From NCBI RefSeq assembly GCF_024451105.1, contig NZ_JANGEY010000017.1:1-53608 (forward strand): a DNA stretch of 53,608 nt, given 5' to 3'. Positions 41,595 through 52,111 of the stretch are shown here, piece by piece. This DNA comes from Stutzerimonas stutzeri (GTDB lineage Bacteria; Pseudomonadota; Gammaproteobacteria; Pseudomonadales; Pseudomonadaceae). Position numbers and translations under genes: made by a program. The stretch's first letter is position 1. Each line of letters starts with the position of its first letter. The notes under the pieces are model-generated. The model saw only the letters and a list, made by a program, of their open reading frames with translations, was not told where the DNA came from and made no database searches.

Positions 41595-42020
41595 ATGAAA
41601 GCGCGTATCCAGTGGGCCGGCGAGGCGATGTTCCTGGGCGAGTCGGGCAGCGGTCACGTGGTGGTGATGGACGGCCCGCCCGAGCACGGCGGTCGCAATC
41701 TCGGCGTGCGGCCGATGGAGATGCTGCTGCTCGGCCTCGGCGGCTGCAGCAGCTTCGACGTGGTGAGCATCCTCAAGAAGTCGCGTCAGGCGGTGGAGAG
41801 TTGCGAGGCCTTCCTCGAGGCCGAGCGCGCCGAGAGCGAGCCGAAGGTATTCACCCGCATCAACCTGCATTTCGTGGTCAAGGGCCGCAGCCTCAAGGAG
41901 GCGCAGGTCAAGCGCGCGGTGGAGCTGTCGGCGGAGAAGTACTGCTCGGCGTCGATCATGCTCGAGCGCGCCGGAGTGGCGATCGGCCACAGCTACGAGA
42001 TCGTCGAACTGGGCGGCTGA
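41595..42020 (+). CDS. OsmC-family peroxiredoxin-like protein
   Basis: 141 aa. OsmC/Ohr fold proteins reduce organic hydroperoxides with a pair of cysteines. Here GGCSSFD gives C51 and EKYCSAS gives C117, both in the right places. It belongs to the YhfA-like branch (start MKARIQWAGEAMFLGESGSG, quoted to 20 residues) rather than Ohr. YhfA is a CRP-linked OsmC member in E. coli, beside crp, and here the gene is beside the CRP homologue vfr, so the pairing is conserved. ATG 41595 follows GGAG at about 10 nt. An in-frame start at 41553 would add 14 unlike residues. Confidence 0.9.
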   Translation: MKARIQWAGEAMFLGESGSGHVVVMDGPPEHGGRNLGVRPMEMLLLGLGGCSSFDVVSILKKSRQAVESCEAFLEAERAESEPKVFTRINLHFVVKGRSLKEAQVKRAVELSAEKYCSASIMLERAGVAIGHSYEIVELGG

Positions 42021-42096
42021 CCGTCCGGGCACAATCTGCCGGCAGGCTCTAGGCGAGCGGGCCTGCCATCTGCATAATGTCGCGCTCATTTTTTCG

Positions 42097-42136
42097 AGGC
42101 GCCGCGTGATCCCGTGGGATGGCGCGGCGCCTTCTT
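42097..42136 (+). terminator. Rho-independent terminator after the OsmC-like gene
   Basis: AGGCGCCGCG (42097-42106) pairs with CGCGGCGCCT (42123-42132), and an inner ATCCC/GGGAT stem (42109-42113, 42116-42120) extends it. TCTT follows. It ends about 120 bp before speD. A CATAAT at 42073-42078 just upstream means it could instead be a leader hairpin of speD. Confidence 0.65.
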
Positions 42137-42252
42137 TATAGCCACCGCCTTGGCGAAGAGGTGCAAGCCGTCCTACGCAGCTGCCGTGCGCCGCTGACGG
42201 GCATGCCACAACCGCGGCAACGCCGCATCCACCTGGGGAGTTACCGACGGTG

Positions 42253-43047
42253 ATGAAAAGCAAACTCAAGCTCCATGGGTTCAACAACCTGACCAAGACC
42301 TTGAGCTTCAACATCTACGACATCTGCTACGCCGAGACACCGGAAGACCAGCAGGCCTACGTCCAGTACATCGACGAGGTCTACGACGCCGAGCGTCTGA
42401 CGCAGATCCTCACCGATGTGGTCGAGATCATCGGCGCCAACATCCTCAACATCGCCCGCCAGGACTACGATCCGCAGGGCGCCAGCGTGACCATCCTGAT
42501 CTCCGAGCAGCCGGTGGAGCCCACCGACAGCCAGATCGAGGAGTCGCCGGGCCCGCTGCCGGAGACCATCCTCGCGCACCTCGACAAGAGCCACATCACG
42601 GTGCACACCTACCCGGAGATCCATCCGGTGGAGGGCATCGCCACCTTCCGCGTGGACATCGACGTGTCGACCTGCGGGGTGATCTCGCCGCTGAAGGCGC
42701 TCAACTACCTGATCCACTCGTTCGACTCGGACATCGTCACCGTCGACTACCGGGTGCGCGGCTTCACCCGCGACGTCGAGGGCAGGAAGCACTTCATCGA
42801 CCACGAGATCAACTCGATCCAGAAGTACCTCTCCGAGGACACCAAGGAGGCGTACCAGATGACCGACGTCAATGTGTACCAGGAGAACCTGTTCCACACC
42901 AAGATGCTGCTCAAGGACTTCGACCTGGACAACTACCTGTTCGGCGACGCCACCCAGAACCTCTCCGCCGAGCAGCGCGCGCAGGTCGAGGAGCGGGTCA
43001 GGCACGAGATGCTGGAGATCTTCTACGGTCGCAATATGCCGCACTGA
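42253..43047 (+). CDS. speD: S-adenosylmethionine decarboxylase proenzyme
   Basis: 264 aa, E. coli-type (class 1A) SpeD. It supplies decarboxylated SAM for spermidine synthesis. The self-cleavage site is K112-S113 in LDKSHI, where Ser becomes the catalytic pyruvoyl group. [26 protein letters not shown] and [11 protein letters not shown] are conserved. ATG 42253 gives [23 protein letters not shown] at 42250 is in frame and closer to GGGGAG (42235-42240), so the true start may be one codon earlier. Its polyamine role relates to the polyamine/GABA-type transporter upstream in the window. Confidence 0.96.
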   Translation: MKSKLKLHGFNNLTKTLSFNIYDICYAETPEDQQAYVQYIDEVYDAERLTQILTDVVEIIGANILNIARQDYDPQGASVTILISEQPVEPTDSQIEESPGPLPETILAHLDKSHITVHTYPEIHPVEGIATFRVDIDVSTCGVISPLKALNYLIHSFDSDIVTVDYRVRGFTRDVEGRKHFIDHEINSIQKYLSEDTKEAYQMTDVNVYQENLFHTKMLLKDFDLDNYLFGDATQNLSAEQRAQVEERVRHEMLEIFYGRNMPH

Positions 43048-43063
43048 GATCGATGCGCCAGCA

Positions 43064-43089
43064 GAAAGGGCACCCGCGGGTGCCCTTTC
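43064..43089. terminator. Bidirectional terminator between speD and coq7
   Basis: A perfect 26-nt palindrome. The left half is GAAAGGGCACCCG (43064-43076) and the right half its exact reverse complement. It separates convergent speD and coq7. T runs are short (TTTC on the plus strand and TTTC on the minus). Confidence 0.85.
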
Positions 43090-43108
43090 GCGTTTCCGGT
43101 GTCCGCTT

Positions 43109-43756
43109 TCAGATCCGGTAGGTGGCCTTGGTCATCACCCTGGACAGCAGGGTCATGCCGGCCTTGACCGGTGCCGGGAAGCGCAGCCCGCCGGCGTCCA
43201 GCGCGCTGGTGGCGTGCTGCAGCTCGTCCTCGCGCATCTGCTCGAGGATTGCCTGCGAGCGCCGATCGCCCGGCGGCAACTGGGCCAGATGTTCGTCGAG
43301 GTGCTTGACCACCTGCTCCTCGGTGGCGGCGACGAAGCCGAGGCTGATCCGGTCGCTGATCGCCCCGGCGGCGGCACCGATGCCGAACGACAGGCCATAG
43401 AACAGCGGGTTGAGCAGGCTGGGCCGGCCGCCCAGTTCGCGGATGCGCTGCTCGCACCAAGCCAGATGGTCGATCTCCTCGTCGGCCGCCTGTTCCATGG
43501 CCTGGCGCACCTGTGGTAGCCGCGCGGTCAGCGCCTGGCCCTGGTACAGCGCCTGGGCGCACACCTCGCCGGTGTGGTTGATGCGCATCAGACCGCAGAC
43601 GTGGCGGGCTGCGGCCGCATCGAGCTCGATTGCTTCCTGGTCGCGGGCGGGCGAGGGACGGCCCGGCTGGCTGCTGAACGGCAGCAGGGTGCGCAGGGCG
43701 GCGTCGGCCTGCAGCAGCAGGCGGTCGGCCGGGGAGTAGTGGCGTTGGCTGGTCAT
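43109..43756 (-). CDS. coq7: 2-polyprenyl-3-methyl-6-methoxy-1,4-benzoquinol monooxygenase (Coq7)
   Basis: 215 aa di-iron hydroxylase of ubiquinone synthesis. It does the C5/C6 hydroxylation done by UbiF in E. coli. Carboxylate/histidine ligands are visible in [35 protein letters not shown] and [10 protein letters not shown], each an E-x2-H pair or equivalent. No membrane helix, but a Gly/Ala-rich hydrophobic stretch (about 122-136) may contact the membrane. ATG 43756. Encoded with the HIT gene upstream on the same strand (82-bp gap). Confidence 0.95.
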   Translation of the reverse strand: MTSQRHYSPADRLLLQADAALRTLLPFSSQPGRPSPARDQEAIELDAAAARHVCGLMRINHTGEVCAQALYQGQALTARLPQVRQAMEQAADEEIDHLAWCEQRIRELGGRPSLLNPLFYGLSFGIGAAAGAISDRISLGFVAATEEQVVKHLDEHLAQLPPGDRRSQAILEQMREDELQHATSALDAGGLRFPAPVKAGMTLLSRVMTKATYRI

Positions 43757-43838
43757 GGCGACCTCCGGGATGGCGACGGCGGCAAGTCTGGCGCAAGCCT
43801 TGGCGGGCGGGCTTGCGCGGGGTCAGTGAGGTGCGCGA

Positions 43839-44177
43839 TCAGCCCGGCGGCCAGTGCATCTGGCGCTGGCCGAGCACGTGCATGTGGATGTGGTAGACGG
43901 TCTGCCCGCCCTGCTCGTTGCAGTTCATCACCACGCGGAAGCCTTCCTCGCAGCCCTGCTCGCGGGCCAGGCGCTGGGCGGTGTGGACGATGTGGCCGAG
44001 CAGCGCCTTGTCCTCTTCGCCGATATCGTGAAGGGTGGCAATGTGCTTTTTCGGAATCACGAGAAAATGCACCGGCGCCTGCGGGGCGATGTCGTGGAAG
44101 GCGACCACTCGGTCGTCCTCGTAGAGCTTGCGCGCCGGAATGGCACCGTCGACGATCTTGCAGAACAGGCAGTCCAC
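43839..44177 (-). CDS. HIT-family nucleotide hydrolase (HinT-like)
   Basis: 112 aa histidine-triad protein. HIHMH at 96-100 is the triad; H98 is the nucleophile that attacks AMP-lysine or other nucleoside phosphoramidates. C3-x2-C6 near the N-terminus and H45 may bind zinc, as in the HinT branch. I chose GTG 44177, which follows GGAGA and gives MDCLFCKIVDGAIPARKLYE; longer frames upstream lie in the divergent AAA gene. It is probably co-transcribed with coq7. A role beyond clean-up of adenylated products is not known. Confidence 0.94.
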   Translation of the reverse strand: MDCLFCKIVDGAIPARKLYEDDRVVAFHDIAPQAPVHFLVIPKKHIATLHDIGEEDKALLGHIVHTAQRLAREQGCEEGFRVVMNCNEQGGQTVYHIHMHVLGQRQMHWPPG

Positions 44178-44255
44178 AGGCGTCTCTCCATTGGTTGCGG
44201 GTGGCCCGAGTTTACCGGCCGCGCCCGCTGCCGCCCACCCCCGCAAGGAGTCCGT

Positions 44256-45737
44256 GTGAAGAACGACATCCATGACCTGGGCCTGGTCCTCGACTCGCGC
44301 GTGCGGCTGATCGTCATCGAGTCCTGGGATGAGCCGCGCGTGCTGGAGACCCTCAGCGGTCTGGCCGTGCGCCGTGGCCTCGGTCTGTACGTCTGGTCGG
44401 TGACCGAGGGCGTGCAGCGTCTGGGCTTCGGCGGTGAGCCGCTCGGCGAGGGCGACAGCCGCGAGCCGGAGCAGGCGCTGCGTCTGGTCAGGAGCGATCC
44501 GCAGGCCAACCTCTACGTGTTCTGCGACCTGCACCCGTTCCTCGAGGGCAGCCCGCGCCTGGTGCGGCTGCTCAAGGAAGTGGCGATGGCTGCGGGTCAG
44601 CCGGGGCCTACTCTGGTGCTGGTTTCCCATGCGCTCAGGCTGCCGGCCGAGCTGCAGCGCCTGGCGGCGCGTTTCAGCCTGGCGCTGCCAGGCGAGGACG
44701 AGCTGCTGGCCATCGTCCGCGACGAGGCGCAGCGCTGGAGCGAGCGCAACGGCGGGTTGCGCGTGCGTACCGACAACCGCACCCTGCAGCAGCTGGTGAA
44801 GAACCTGCGCGGCCTGGCGCATGCCGAGGCGCGCCTGCTGGCGCGCAACGTGATTTGCAACGACGGTGCCATCACCCAGGATGACCTGCCCGAACTCAAC
44901 CGCGCGCGCTTCCAGCTGCTCGACATGGACGGTGTGCTCGGCTTCGAGTACGAGACCGCGCGCTTCGCCGATGTCGGCGGGCTGGGCAATCTCAAGCGCT
45001 GGCTGGGCGAGCGCCGCGAGGCGTTCCTCGCCACGGAGACGGTCGACCGTCCGCGCGGCGTGCTGCTGGTCGGCGTGCAGGGGGGCGGCAAGAGCCTGGC
45101 GGCCAAGGCGGTGGCCGGTCTGTGGGGCCTGCCGCTGCTGCGCCTGGACTTCGCCTGCCTGTACAACAAGTACTTCGGCGAGACCGAGCGCAACCTGCGC
45201 GAGGCGTTGCGGATGGCCGAGCAGATGGCGCCCTGCGTGTTGTGGATGGACGAGATCGAGAAGGGCCTGGCCAGCGGCGACCACGACGGCGGGGTCAGCC
45301 AGCGGGTACTCGGTACCCTGCTGACCTGGATGGCCGAGCGCAAGGCGCCGGTATTCCTGGTCGCCACCGCCAACGCGATCCATCGCCTGCCGCCGGAGCT
45401 GGTGCGCAAGGGCCGCTTCGACGAGCTGTTCTTCGTCGACCTGCCGGACGCCACGGCGCGTGCCGAGATCTTCCGCATCCATCTGGCGCGTCGCGAGCTT
45501 GCGCCGGGGCAGCTCGATCTGGCGCAACTGGCCGCGGCCAGTGCGGGGTTCTCCGGAGCGGAGATCGAGCAGGCGGTGGTCAGCGCGCTGTACGCGGCGC
45601 AGGCCCGCCAGTGTGCGGTGGATCAGGGGCTGCTGCTCGCCACCCTGCAGCAGACCGCGCCGCTGTCGGTGGTGATGGCCGAGGACCTGGCGACGTTGCG
45701 CGCCTGGGCGGCGGAGCGCACGGTGCGCGCCGACTGA
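44256..45737 (+). CDS. Ycf46-like AAA+ ATPase
   Basis: 493 aa. An N-terminal domain (about 1-220; DSRVRLIVIESWDEPRVLE at 13-31 is the family-like beta strand) resembles the one in cyanobacterial/chloroplast Ycf46. A single AAA+ module follows (about 225-490). Walker A is GVQGGGKS (273-280), altered from the usual GxPGTGKT, and Walker B is CVLWMDE (327-333). Sensor 1 (ATAN) and the arginine region RKGRFDELFFVDLP are intact, and the lid has GFSGAEIEQAVVSAL. It starts at GTG 44256 with AAGGAG 5 nt before. The substrate is unknown. Divergent from the HIT gene and convergent with the SDR gene. Confidence 0.85.
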   Translation: MKNDIHDLGLVLDSRVRLIVIESWDEPRVLETLSGLAVRRGLGLYVWSVTEGVQRLGFGGEPLGEGDSREPEQALRLVRSDPQANLYVFCDLHPFLEGSPRLVRLLKEVAMAAGQPGPTLVLVSHALRLPAELQRLAARFSLALPGEDELLAIVRDEAQRWSERNGGLRVRTDNRTLQQLVKNLRGLAHAEARLLARNVICNDGAITQDDLPELNRARFQLLDMDGVLGFEYETARFADVGGLGNLKRWLGERREAFLATETVDRPRGVLLVGVQGGGKSLAAKAVAGLWGLPLLRLDFACLYNKYFGETERNLREALRMAEQMAPCVLWMDEIEKGLASGDHDGGVSQRVLGTLLTWMAERKAPVFLVATANAIHRLPPELVRKGRFDELFFVDLPDATARAEIFRIHLARRELAPGQLDLAQLAAASAGFSGAEIEQAVVSALYAAQARQCAVDQGLLLATLQQTAPLSVVMAEDLATLRAWAAERTVRAD

Positions 45738-45749
45738 GCCGCGCGCGGG

Positions 45750-46538
45750 TCAGCGCGGCAGCAGGCGCCGATTGAAGCCGTTGGCCAGCCGCCGTGCCAG
45801 GGGCCGCGGTGCCAGCTGGGCGGCGATCGCCAGCAGGCGGTTGCGCCAGCCGGGGACGATCAGGGTGCGGCCGCTCTCCAGACCCTGCAGCGCCAGTTGG
45901 GCCAGTTGCTCGGCGTTCATCAGCCAAGGGCTGTCTTGGAGCGGGCGCATGTCGAGACGGGCGCTGCGCCAGAACGGCGAGCGCACCGGGCCGGGGCAGA
46001 GCACCGAGACCTGCACGCCGAGTTCGCGCAGCTCCTCGGCGAGGCCCTCGGAGAAGTGCAGGACGAAGGCCTTGCTGGCGTAGTAGCTGCTCAGCCAGGG
46101 GCCGGGCTGGAAGGCGGCCAGCGAGGCGACGTTGAGGATTCGTCCGCCGCCGCGGCGGGCCATGGCGTTGCCGAGTGCGTGGCACAGGCGCGCCACGGCG
46201 AACACGTTGAGCTCCAGCAGCTTGCGCTCGCGCAGCCAGTCCTGTTCTAGGAAGCTGCCGGCGCAGGCGGCGCCGGCGTTGTTGACCAGCAGCTCGATCC
46301 GGTAGTCGCCCTGCTCCAGCTCGTGGAGCAGGCCGGACAGCTGCAGCGGTTCGGTCAGGTCACAGACCCGGAACAGCACCTCGACGCCGAAGCGCTGGCT
46401 TAGCTCGCAGGCGATGCTCTCCAGGGCCGGACGCTCGCGCGCCACCAGGATCAGCGCCTGGCCGCGGCGCGCCAGCGCCTCGGCCAGGGCCAGGCCGATG
46501 CCGCGGGACGCGCCGGTGATCAGGGCATAGCGGGGCAT
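45750..46538 (-). CDS. Short-chain dehydrogenase/reductase
   Basis: 262 aa classical SDR. TGASRGIG (8-15) binds NAD(P), NNAG (86-89) is the structural motif, and the catalytic set is S139 with Y152-x3-K156 (SYYASK). Loading of a Ser/Arg after the glycine motif suggests NADPH preference. The last 25 residues are very basic and hydrophobic (RNRLLAIAAQLAPRPLARRL), perhaps a membrane-contact tail, and resemble YqjQ/DltE-type SDRs. Substrate unknown. Only 12 bp separate its end from the convergent AAA gene. Confidence 0.9.
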   Translation of the reverse strand: MPRYALITGASRGIGLALAEALARRGQALILVARERPALESIACELSQRFGVEVLFRVCDLTEPLQLSGLLHELEQGDYRIELLVNNAGAACAGSFLEQDWLRERKLLELNVFAVARLCHALGNAMARRGGGRILNVASLAAFQPGPWLSSYYASKAFVLHFSEGLAEELRELGVQVSVLCPGPVRSPFWRSARLDMRPLQDSPWLMNAEQLAQLALQGLESGRTLIVPGWRNRLLAIAAQLAPRPLARRLANGFNRRLLPR

Positions 46539-46605
46539 TCGGGAGTCTCCATGGCCGGCGACGCGGGGTGCGCAGTGTAACCCGCGCGGCCGATGTCGGC
46601 AGGTC

Positions 46606-47034
46606 TCAGAATGGCTTGACCACCACCAGGATGACGATGGCCAGCAGGAACAGCACCGGCACCTCGTTGAACCAGCGGTAGAACACGTGGCCGTGGCGGT
46701 TCTCGCCGCGGGCGAAGCGCTTGAGCAGGGCGCCGCACCAGTGGTGGTAGCCGATCAGCAGGGCCACCAGGGTCAGCTTGGCGTGCAGCCAGGCGCCGGT
46801 AGCGAACAGGCCGGGGTTGAGCGCCAGCATCCAGATGCCGAACACCAGGGTGGCGACGATCGAGGGGGTCATGATGCCGCGGTACAGCTTGCGTTCCATC
46901 ACGCAGAAGCGCTCGCGGCTGGGCGCGTCCTCGCTCATGGCGTGGTAGACGAACAGGCGCGGCAGGTAGAACAGGCCGGCGAACCAGCAGACGACGGCGA
47001 TGATGTGTAGGGCCTTGAGCCACAGGTAGAGCAT
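46606..47034 (-). CDS. hemJ: Protoporphyrinogen IX oxidase HemJ-like membrane protein
   Basis: 142 aa with four hydrophobic helices. The HemJ family (formerly UPF0093/CopD-like) oxidises protoporphyrinogen IX in bacteria lacking HemY or Hem[29 protein letters not shown] is quoted here as its LKALHIIAV and [13 protein letters not shown] segments (about 7-33), which carry the conserved His. [16 protein letters not shown] and the [10 protein letters not shown] loop follow. ATG 47034 gives [10 protein letters not shown]; a longer frame upstream overlaps the argC promoter. Divergent from argC with a 138-bp gap. Confidence 0.92.
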   Translation of the reverse strand: MLYLWLKALHIIAVVCWFAGLFYLPRLFVYHAMSEDAPSRERFCVMERKLYRGIMTPSIVATLVFGIWMLALNPGLFATGAWLHAKLTLVALLIGYHHWCGALLKRFARGENRHGHVFYRWFNEVPVLFLLAIVILVVVKPF

Positions 47035-47172
47035 GCGGGAGTCCTTTTGCGTGGGAGCGGTGCCGATGGTAGTCGCAGGGCGGACGCCCGTCATCCTGCG
47101 GCTGGCCGCCGTCGGGTCGCGGCCTTATCATTGCGCACTATATTTTCCACAGATGGCCTGCGGGGACACGAG

Positions 47173-48207
47173 ATGATCAAGGTCGGCATTGTTGGGGGTA
47201 CCGGGTATACCGGTGTGGAGTTGCTGCGTCTGCTGGCCCAGCATCCGCAGGCGCAGGTGGAGGTGATCACCTCGCGCTCGGAGGAAGGTGTGCGCGTCGC
47301 CGACATGTACCCCAACCTGCGCGGCCACTACGACGAGCTGCGTTTCAGCGTACCGGACGTGGCGCGCCTGGGCGCCTGCGACGTGGTGTTCTTCGCCACC
47401 CCGCACGGCGTCGCCCATGCCCTGGCCGGCGAGCTGCTGGCCACCGGCACCCGGGTGATCGACCTGTCCGCCGACTTCCGCCTGCAGGATGCCGAGGAGT
47501 GGGCGAAGTGGTACGGCCAGCCGCACGGTGCGCCGGACCTGCTGCCCGAGGCGGTCTACGGCCTGCCCGAGGTCAACCGCGAGGCGATCCGCGGCGCGCG
47601 GCTGATCGCCGTCCCCGGCTGCTATCCGACCGCCACCCAGCTCGGCCTGATTCCGCTGCTGGAAGCCGGTCTGGCCGACCCTGTCAGTCTGGTCGCCGAC
47701 TGCAAGTCCGGGGTCAGCGGCGCCGGTCGCGGCGCCAGCGTCGGCTCGCTGCTCTGCGAGGCTGGCGAGAGCATGAAGGCCTACTCGGTCAAGGGCCACC
47801 GCCACCTGCCGGAGATCCGCCAGGGCCTGCGCCGCGCCGCCGGCGGCGAGGTCGGCCTGACCTTCGTGCCGCACCTGACGCCGATGATCCGCGGCATCCA
47901 CGCCACCCTCTATGCGCGTGTGGCCGACCGCAGCGTCGACCTGCAGGCGCTGTTCGAGCGGCGTTACGCCAACGAGCCGTTCGTCGACGTGATGCCGGCC
48001 GGCAGCCATCCGGAAACCCGCAGCGTGCGCGGCGCCAACGTCTGTCGCATCGCCGTGCACCGGCCGCAGGACGGCGATCTGGTGGTGGTGCTGTCGGTGA
48101 TCGACAACCTGGTCAAGGGCGCTTCCGGCCAGGCGGTACAGAACATGAACATCCTGTTCGGTCTGGACGAGCGGATGGGCCTGTCGCACGCGGCGCTGCT
48201 GCCCTGA
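47173..48207 (+). CDS. argC: N-acetyl-gamma-glutamyl-phosphate reductase
   Basis: 344 aa. It reduces N-acetylglutamyl phosphate to the semialdehyde in arginine synthesis. [14 protein letters not shown] (8-21) binds NADP, and PGCYPTA gives the catalytic C150. DLSADFRL and GHRHLPEI (with the catalytic His) are conserved. ATG 47173 after GGGGACACGAG. It is the single argC of the type found beside hemJ and erpA in pseudomonads. Its stop overlaps the next gene by one nucleotide (TGATG). Confidence 0.97.
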   Translation: MIKVGIVGGTGYTGVELLRLLAQHPQAQVEVITSRSEEGVRVADMYPNLRGHYDELRFSVPDVARLGACDVVFFATPHGVAHALAGELLATGTRVIDLSADFRLQDAEEWAKWYGQPHGAPDLLPEAVYGLPEVNREAIRGARLIAVPGCYPTATQLGLIPLLEAGLADPVSLVADCKSGVSGAGRGASVGSLLCEAGESMKAYSVKGHRHLPEIRQGLRRAAGGEVGLTFVPHLTPMIRGIHATLYARVADRSVDLQALFERRYANEPFVDVMPAGSHPETRSVRGANVCRIAVHRPQDGDLVVVLSVIDNLVKGASGQAVQNMNILFGLDERMGLSHAALLP

Positions 48208-48920
48208 TGGCCGTTTGGCGCGATGGCGCTTCGGGGGCCGCGCTGCGGCGTCTGGTGCCACTCGCGCTGCTGCTGGCGCTGCCGGTGGCTTTCTTCGCCG
48301 GTCACTGGCAGAGCCAGCGCCAGTTCGCCGAGCGACTCGACCAGGCCCGCGTGCAGGCCGAGCAGCTGCAGCTGCGCAGCGTCGAGCTGGAGCAGTTGCG
48401 CCGTCAGTTGGCGGTGACGGAAAGCGGTGCGCAACTGGCCCGCCAGGCCGGCGAGCAGAACCGCCAGACCATCAAGCTGCTGGAGGAGCAGGTATTCCAG
48501 CTCCAGCAGGAGTTGGCCACCTACCGCGAGGTGCTGGCGCCGGACAGCAGCCGTGAGGGCTTGCGCATCCGGGCCTTCCAGCTGCAGAGTACTGAGGATC
48601 CGCGGCGTTTCCGCTTCCAGATCCTGCTCAGCCGGGTCGGCCCGGACGAACCGCCGCTGGCTGGACTGCTGCAGGTCGAACTGCGTGGCCGCCAGGGCGG
48701 ACGCAACCGCAGCCTGCCGCTGACGGAGTTGAGCGAGGCGCTGCCCGCCGAAGGCTTGCCGTTCGCCTTCCGCCACTTCCAAGCGATCCCCGAGGGCGGT
48801 CAGTTCGCCGAATTGGTGCTGCCGGAGGGGTTCGAGCCGCTCGAGGTGGTGCTGCGCGCCAGGGTCGAGGGGCAGCGCTTGCCGCTGGAGCGCAGCTTCC
48901 GCTGGGCCGAGCTGCGGTGA
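48207..48920 (+). CDS. Membrane-anchored coiled-coil protein of unknown function (DUF6776-like)
   Basis: 237 aa. One membrane helix (about 16-33) follows a short basic N-terminus. Then a long coiled coil rich in Gln, Arg and Leu (about 35-110) and a beta-rich C-terminal domain (about 120-237) that repeats ...RFRFQILLSRVG and ...VVLRARVEG-like strands. The layout suggests an envelope protein with a periplasmic rod and head. Translationally coupled to argC (TGATG), an arrangement I recall from other pseudomonads. I do not know the function. It recalls small MreC/FtsB-like proteins in topology only. Confidence 0.75.
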   Translation: MAVWRDGASGAALRRLVPLALLLALPVAFFAGHWQSQRQFAERLDQARVQAEQLQLRSVELEQLRRQLAVTESGAQLARQAGEQNRQTIKLLEEQVFQLQQELATYREVLAPDSSREGLRIRAFQLQSTEDPRRFRFQILLSRVGPDEPPLAGLLQVELRGRQGGRNRSLPLTELSEALPAEGLPFAFRHFQAIPEGGQFAELVLPEGFEPLEVVLRARVEGQRLPLERSFRWAELR

Positions 48921-48944
48921 TCACCCGCGGAAACAAACCTGTCG

Positions 48945-48962
48945 CGCAGCCCTTCGGCTGCG
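48945..48962 (+). terminator. Hairpin after the argC-linked gene
   Basis: CGCAGCC (48945-48951) pairs with GGCTGCG (48956-48962) around CTTC. It lies 25 bp after the stop codon, but only TTCGTC follows, so termination would be weak or rho-assisted. Confidence 0.4.
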
Positions 48963-48993
48963 TTCGTCGCCCGGTCGGTCCGTGGCGGAATAG

Positions 48994-49021
48994 TTGACCG
49001 TTTCGCTCGGTGAGCGATAAT
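48994..49021 (+). promoter_or_regulatory. Sigma-70 promoter of erpA
   Basis: -35 TTGACC (48994-48999), 16-bp spacer, -10 GATAAT (49016-49021). Five of six bases match consensus in each box. The start site near 49028 gives a 40-nt leader to the erpA ATG. Confidence 0.65.
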
Positions 49022-49067
49022 GCGCGCCTCTGTGCTGCAAGACGGCTACGCGCCTGGAGTTCTGGAC

Positions 49068-49418
49068 ATGAGCATTGAAACCTTCACCCCGACCCCGCTG
49101 CAGTTCACCCAGGGGGCGGCCAGCAAGGTGAAGAGTCTGATCGAGGAGGAGGGCAATCCCCGCCTCAAGCTGCGGGTCTTCGTCACCGGCGGTGGTTGTT
49201 CGGGCTTTCAGTACGGCTTCACCTTCGACGAGGAGCTGGCCGAGGACGATACCGTGGTCGAGCGCGACGGCGTGAGCCTGGTGGTCGATCCGATGAGCTT
49301 TCAGTACCTGGCAGGTGCCGAGGTGGACTATCAGGAGGGCCTGGAAGGCTCGCGTTTCGTGATCAAGAATCCGAACGCCGCTACCACCTGCGGTTGCGGT
49401 CAGTCGTTCTCGATCTGA
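49068..49418 (+). CDS. erpA: Iron-sulfur cluster insertion protein ErpA
   Basis: 116 aa A-type carrier that delivers Fe-S clusters to apo-proteins such as IspG and IspH. The three ligand cysteines are C44 ([11 protein letters not shown]) and C108/C110 ([11 protein letters not shown]). ATG 49068 follows CTGGAG. An in-frame GTG at 49032 and the ATG at 49020 would add residues unlike the family start MSIETFTP. It has its own sigma-70 promoter and a terminator right after, so it is probably monocistronic. Confidence 0.96.
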   Translation: MSIETFTPTPLQFTQGAASKVKSLIEEEGNPRLKLRVFVTGGGCSGFQYGFTFDEELAEDDTVVERDGVSLVVDPMSFQYLAGAEVDYQEGLEGSRFVIKNPNAATTCGCGQSFSI

Positions 49419-49435
49419 GGCTGTCGCAAGGCAAG

Positions 49436-49460
49436 ACGCCGCGCTCCGGCGCGGCGTTTT
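49436..49460. terminator. Terminator between erpA and anmK
   Basis: ACGCCGCGC (49436-49444) pairs perfectly with GCGCGGCGT (49449-49457) around TCCG, followed by TTTCGTT on the plus strand. It ends erpA transcription. On the minus strand the tail is TTGCC, so it is mainly one-directional. Confidence 0.85.
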
Positions 49461-49470
49461 CGTTCCTGCG

Positions 49471-51937
<2,467 letters not shown>

Positions 51938-51972
51938 GGCGGGTAGCTGTCTTTGGGGTGTAATAACCGCTT

Positions 51973-52001
51973 AAAATATAACCAAACGCTCCTTGAGGCA
52001 A
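51973..52001 (-). promoter_or_regulatory. Possible promoter of mepM-anmK
   Basis: On the minus strand: TTGCCT (51996-52001) with TATTTT 17 bp later (51973-51978), or TATATT at 15 bp (51975-51980). The region is the most AT-rich of the divergent gap. The evidence is weak. Confidence 0.3.
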
Positions 52002-52050
52002 CGCAAGCGGCCCGCTTTGCGATGCATGACCGGCTGTAGTCGTGCAGGCT

Positions 52051-52078
52051 TTGTAAATCTGCGGCGATCTTGTATCGT
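52051..52078 (+). promoter_or_regulatory. Possible promoter of tyrS
   Basis: TTGTAA (52051-52056), 16-bp spacer, TATCGT (52073-52078). Four of six consensus bases in each box. The start site would be about 25 nt before the ATG. I do not see a T-box or a leader peptide. Confidence 0.35.
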
Positions 52079-52111
52079 GTCGCCCCCTTTTTCATGTCGG
52101 TGGGCAGCTTC

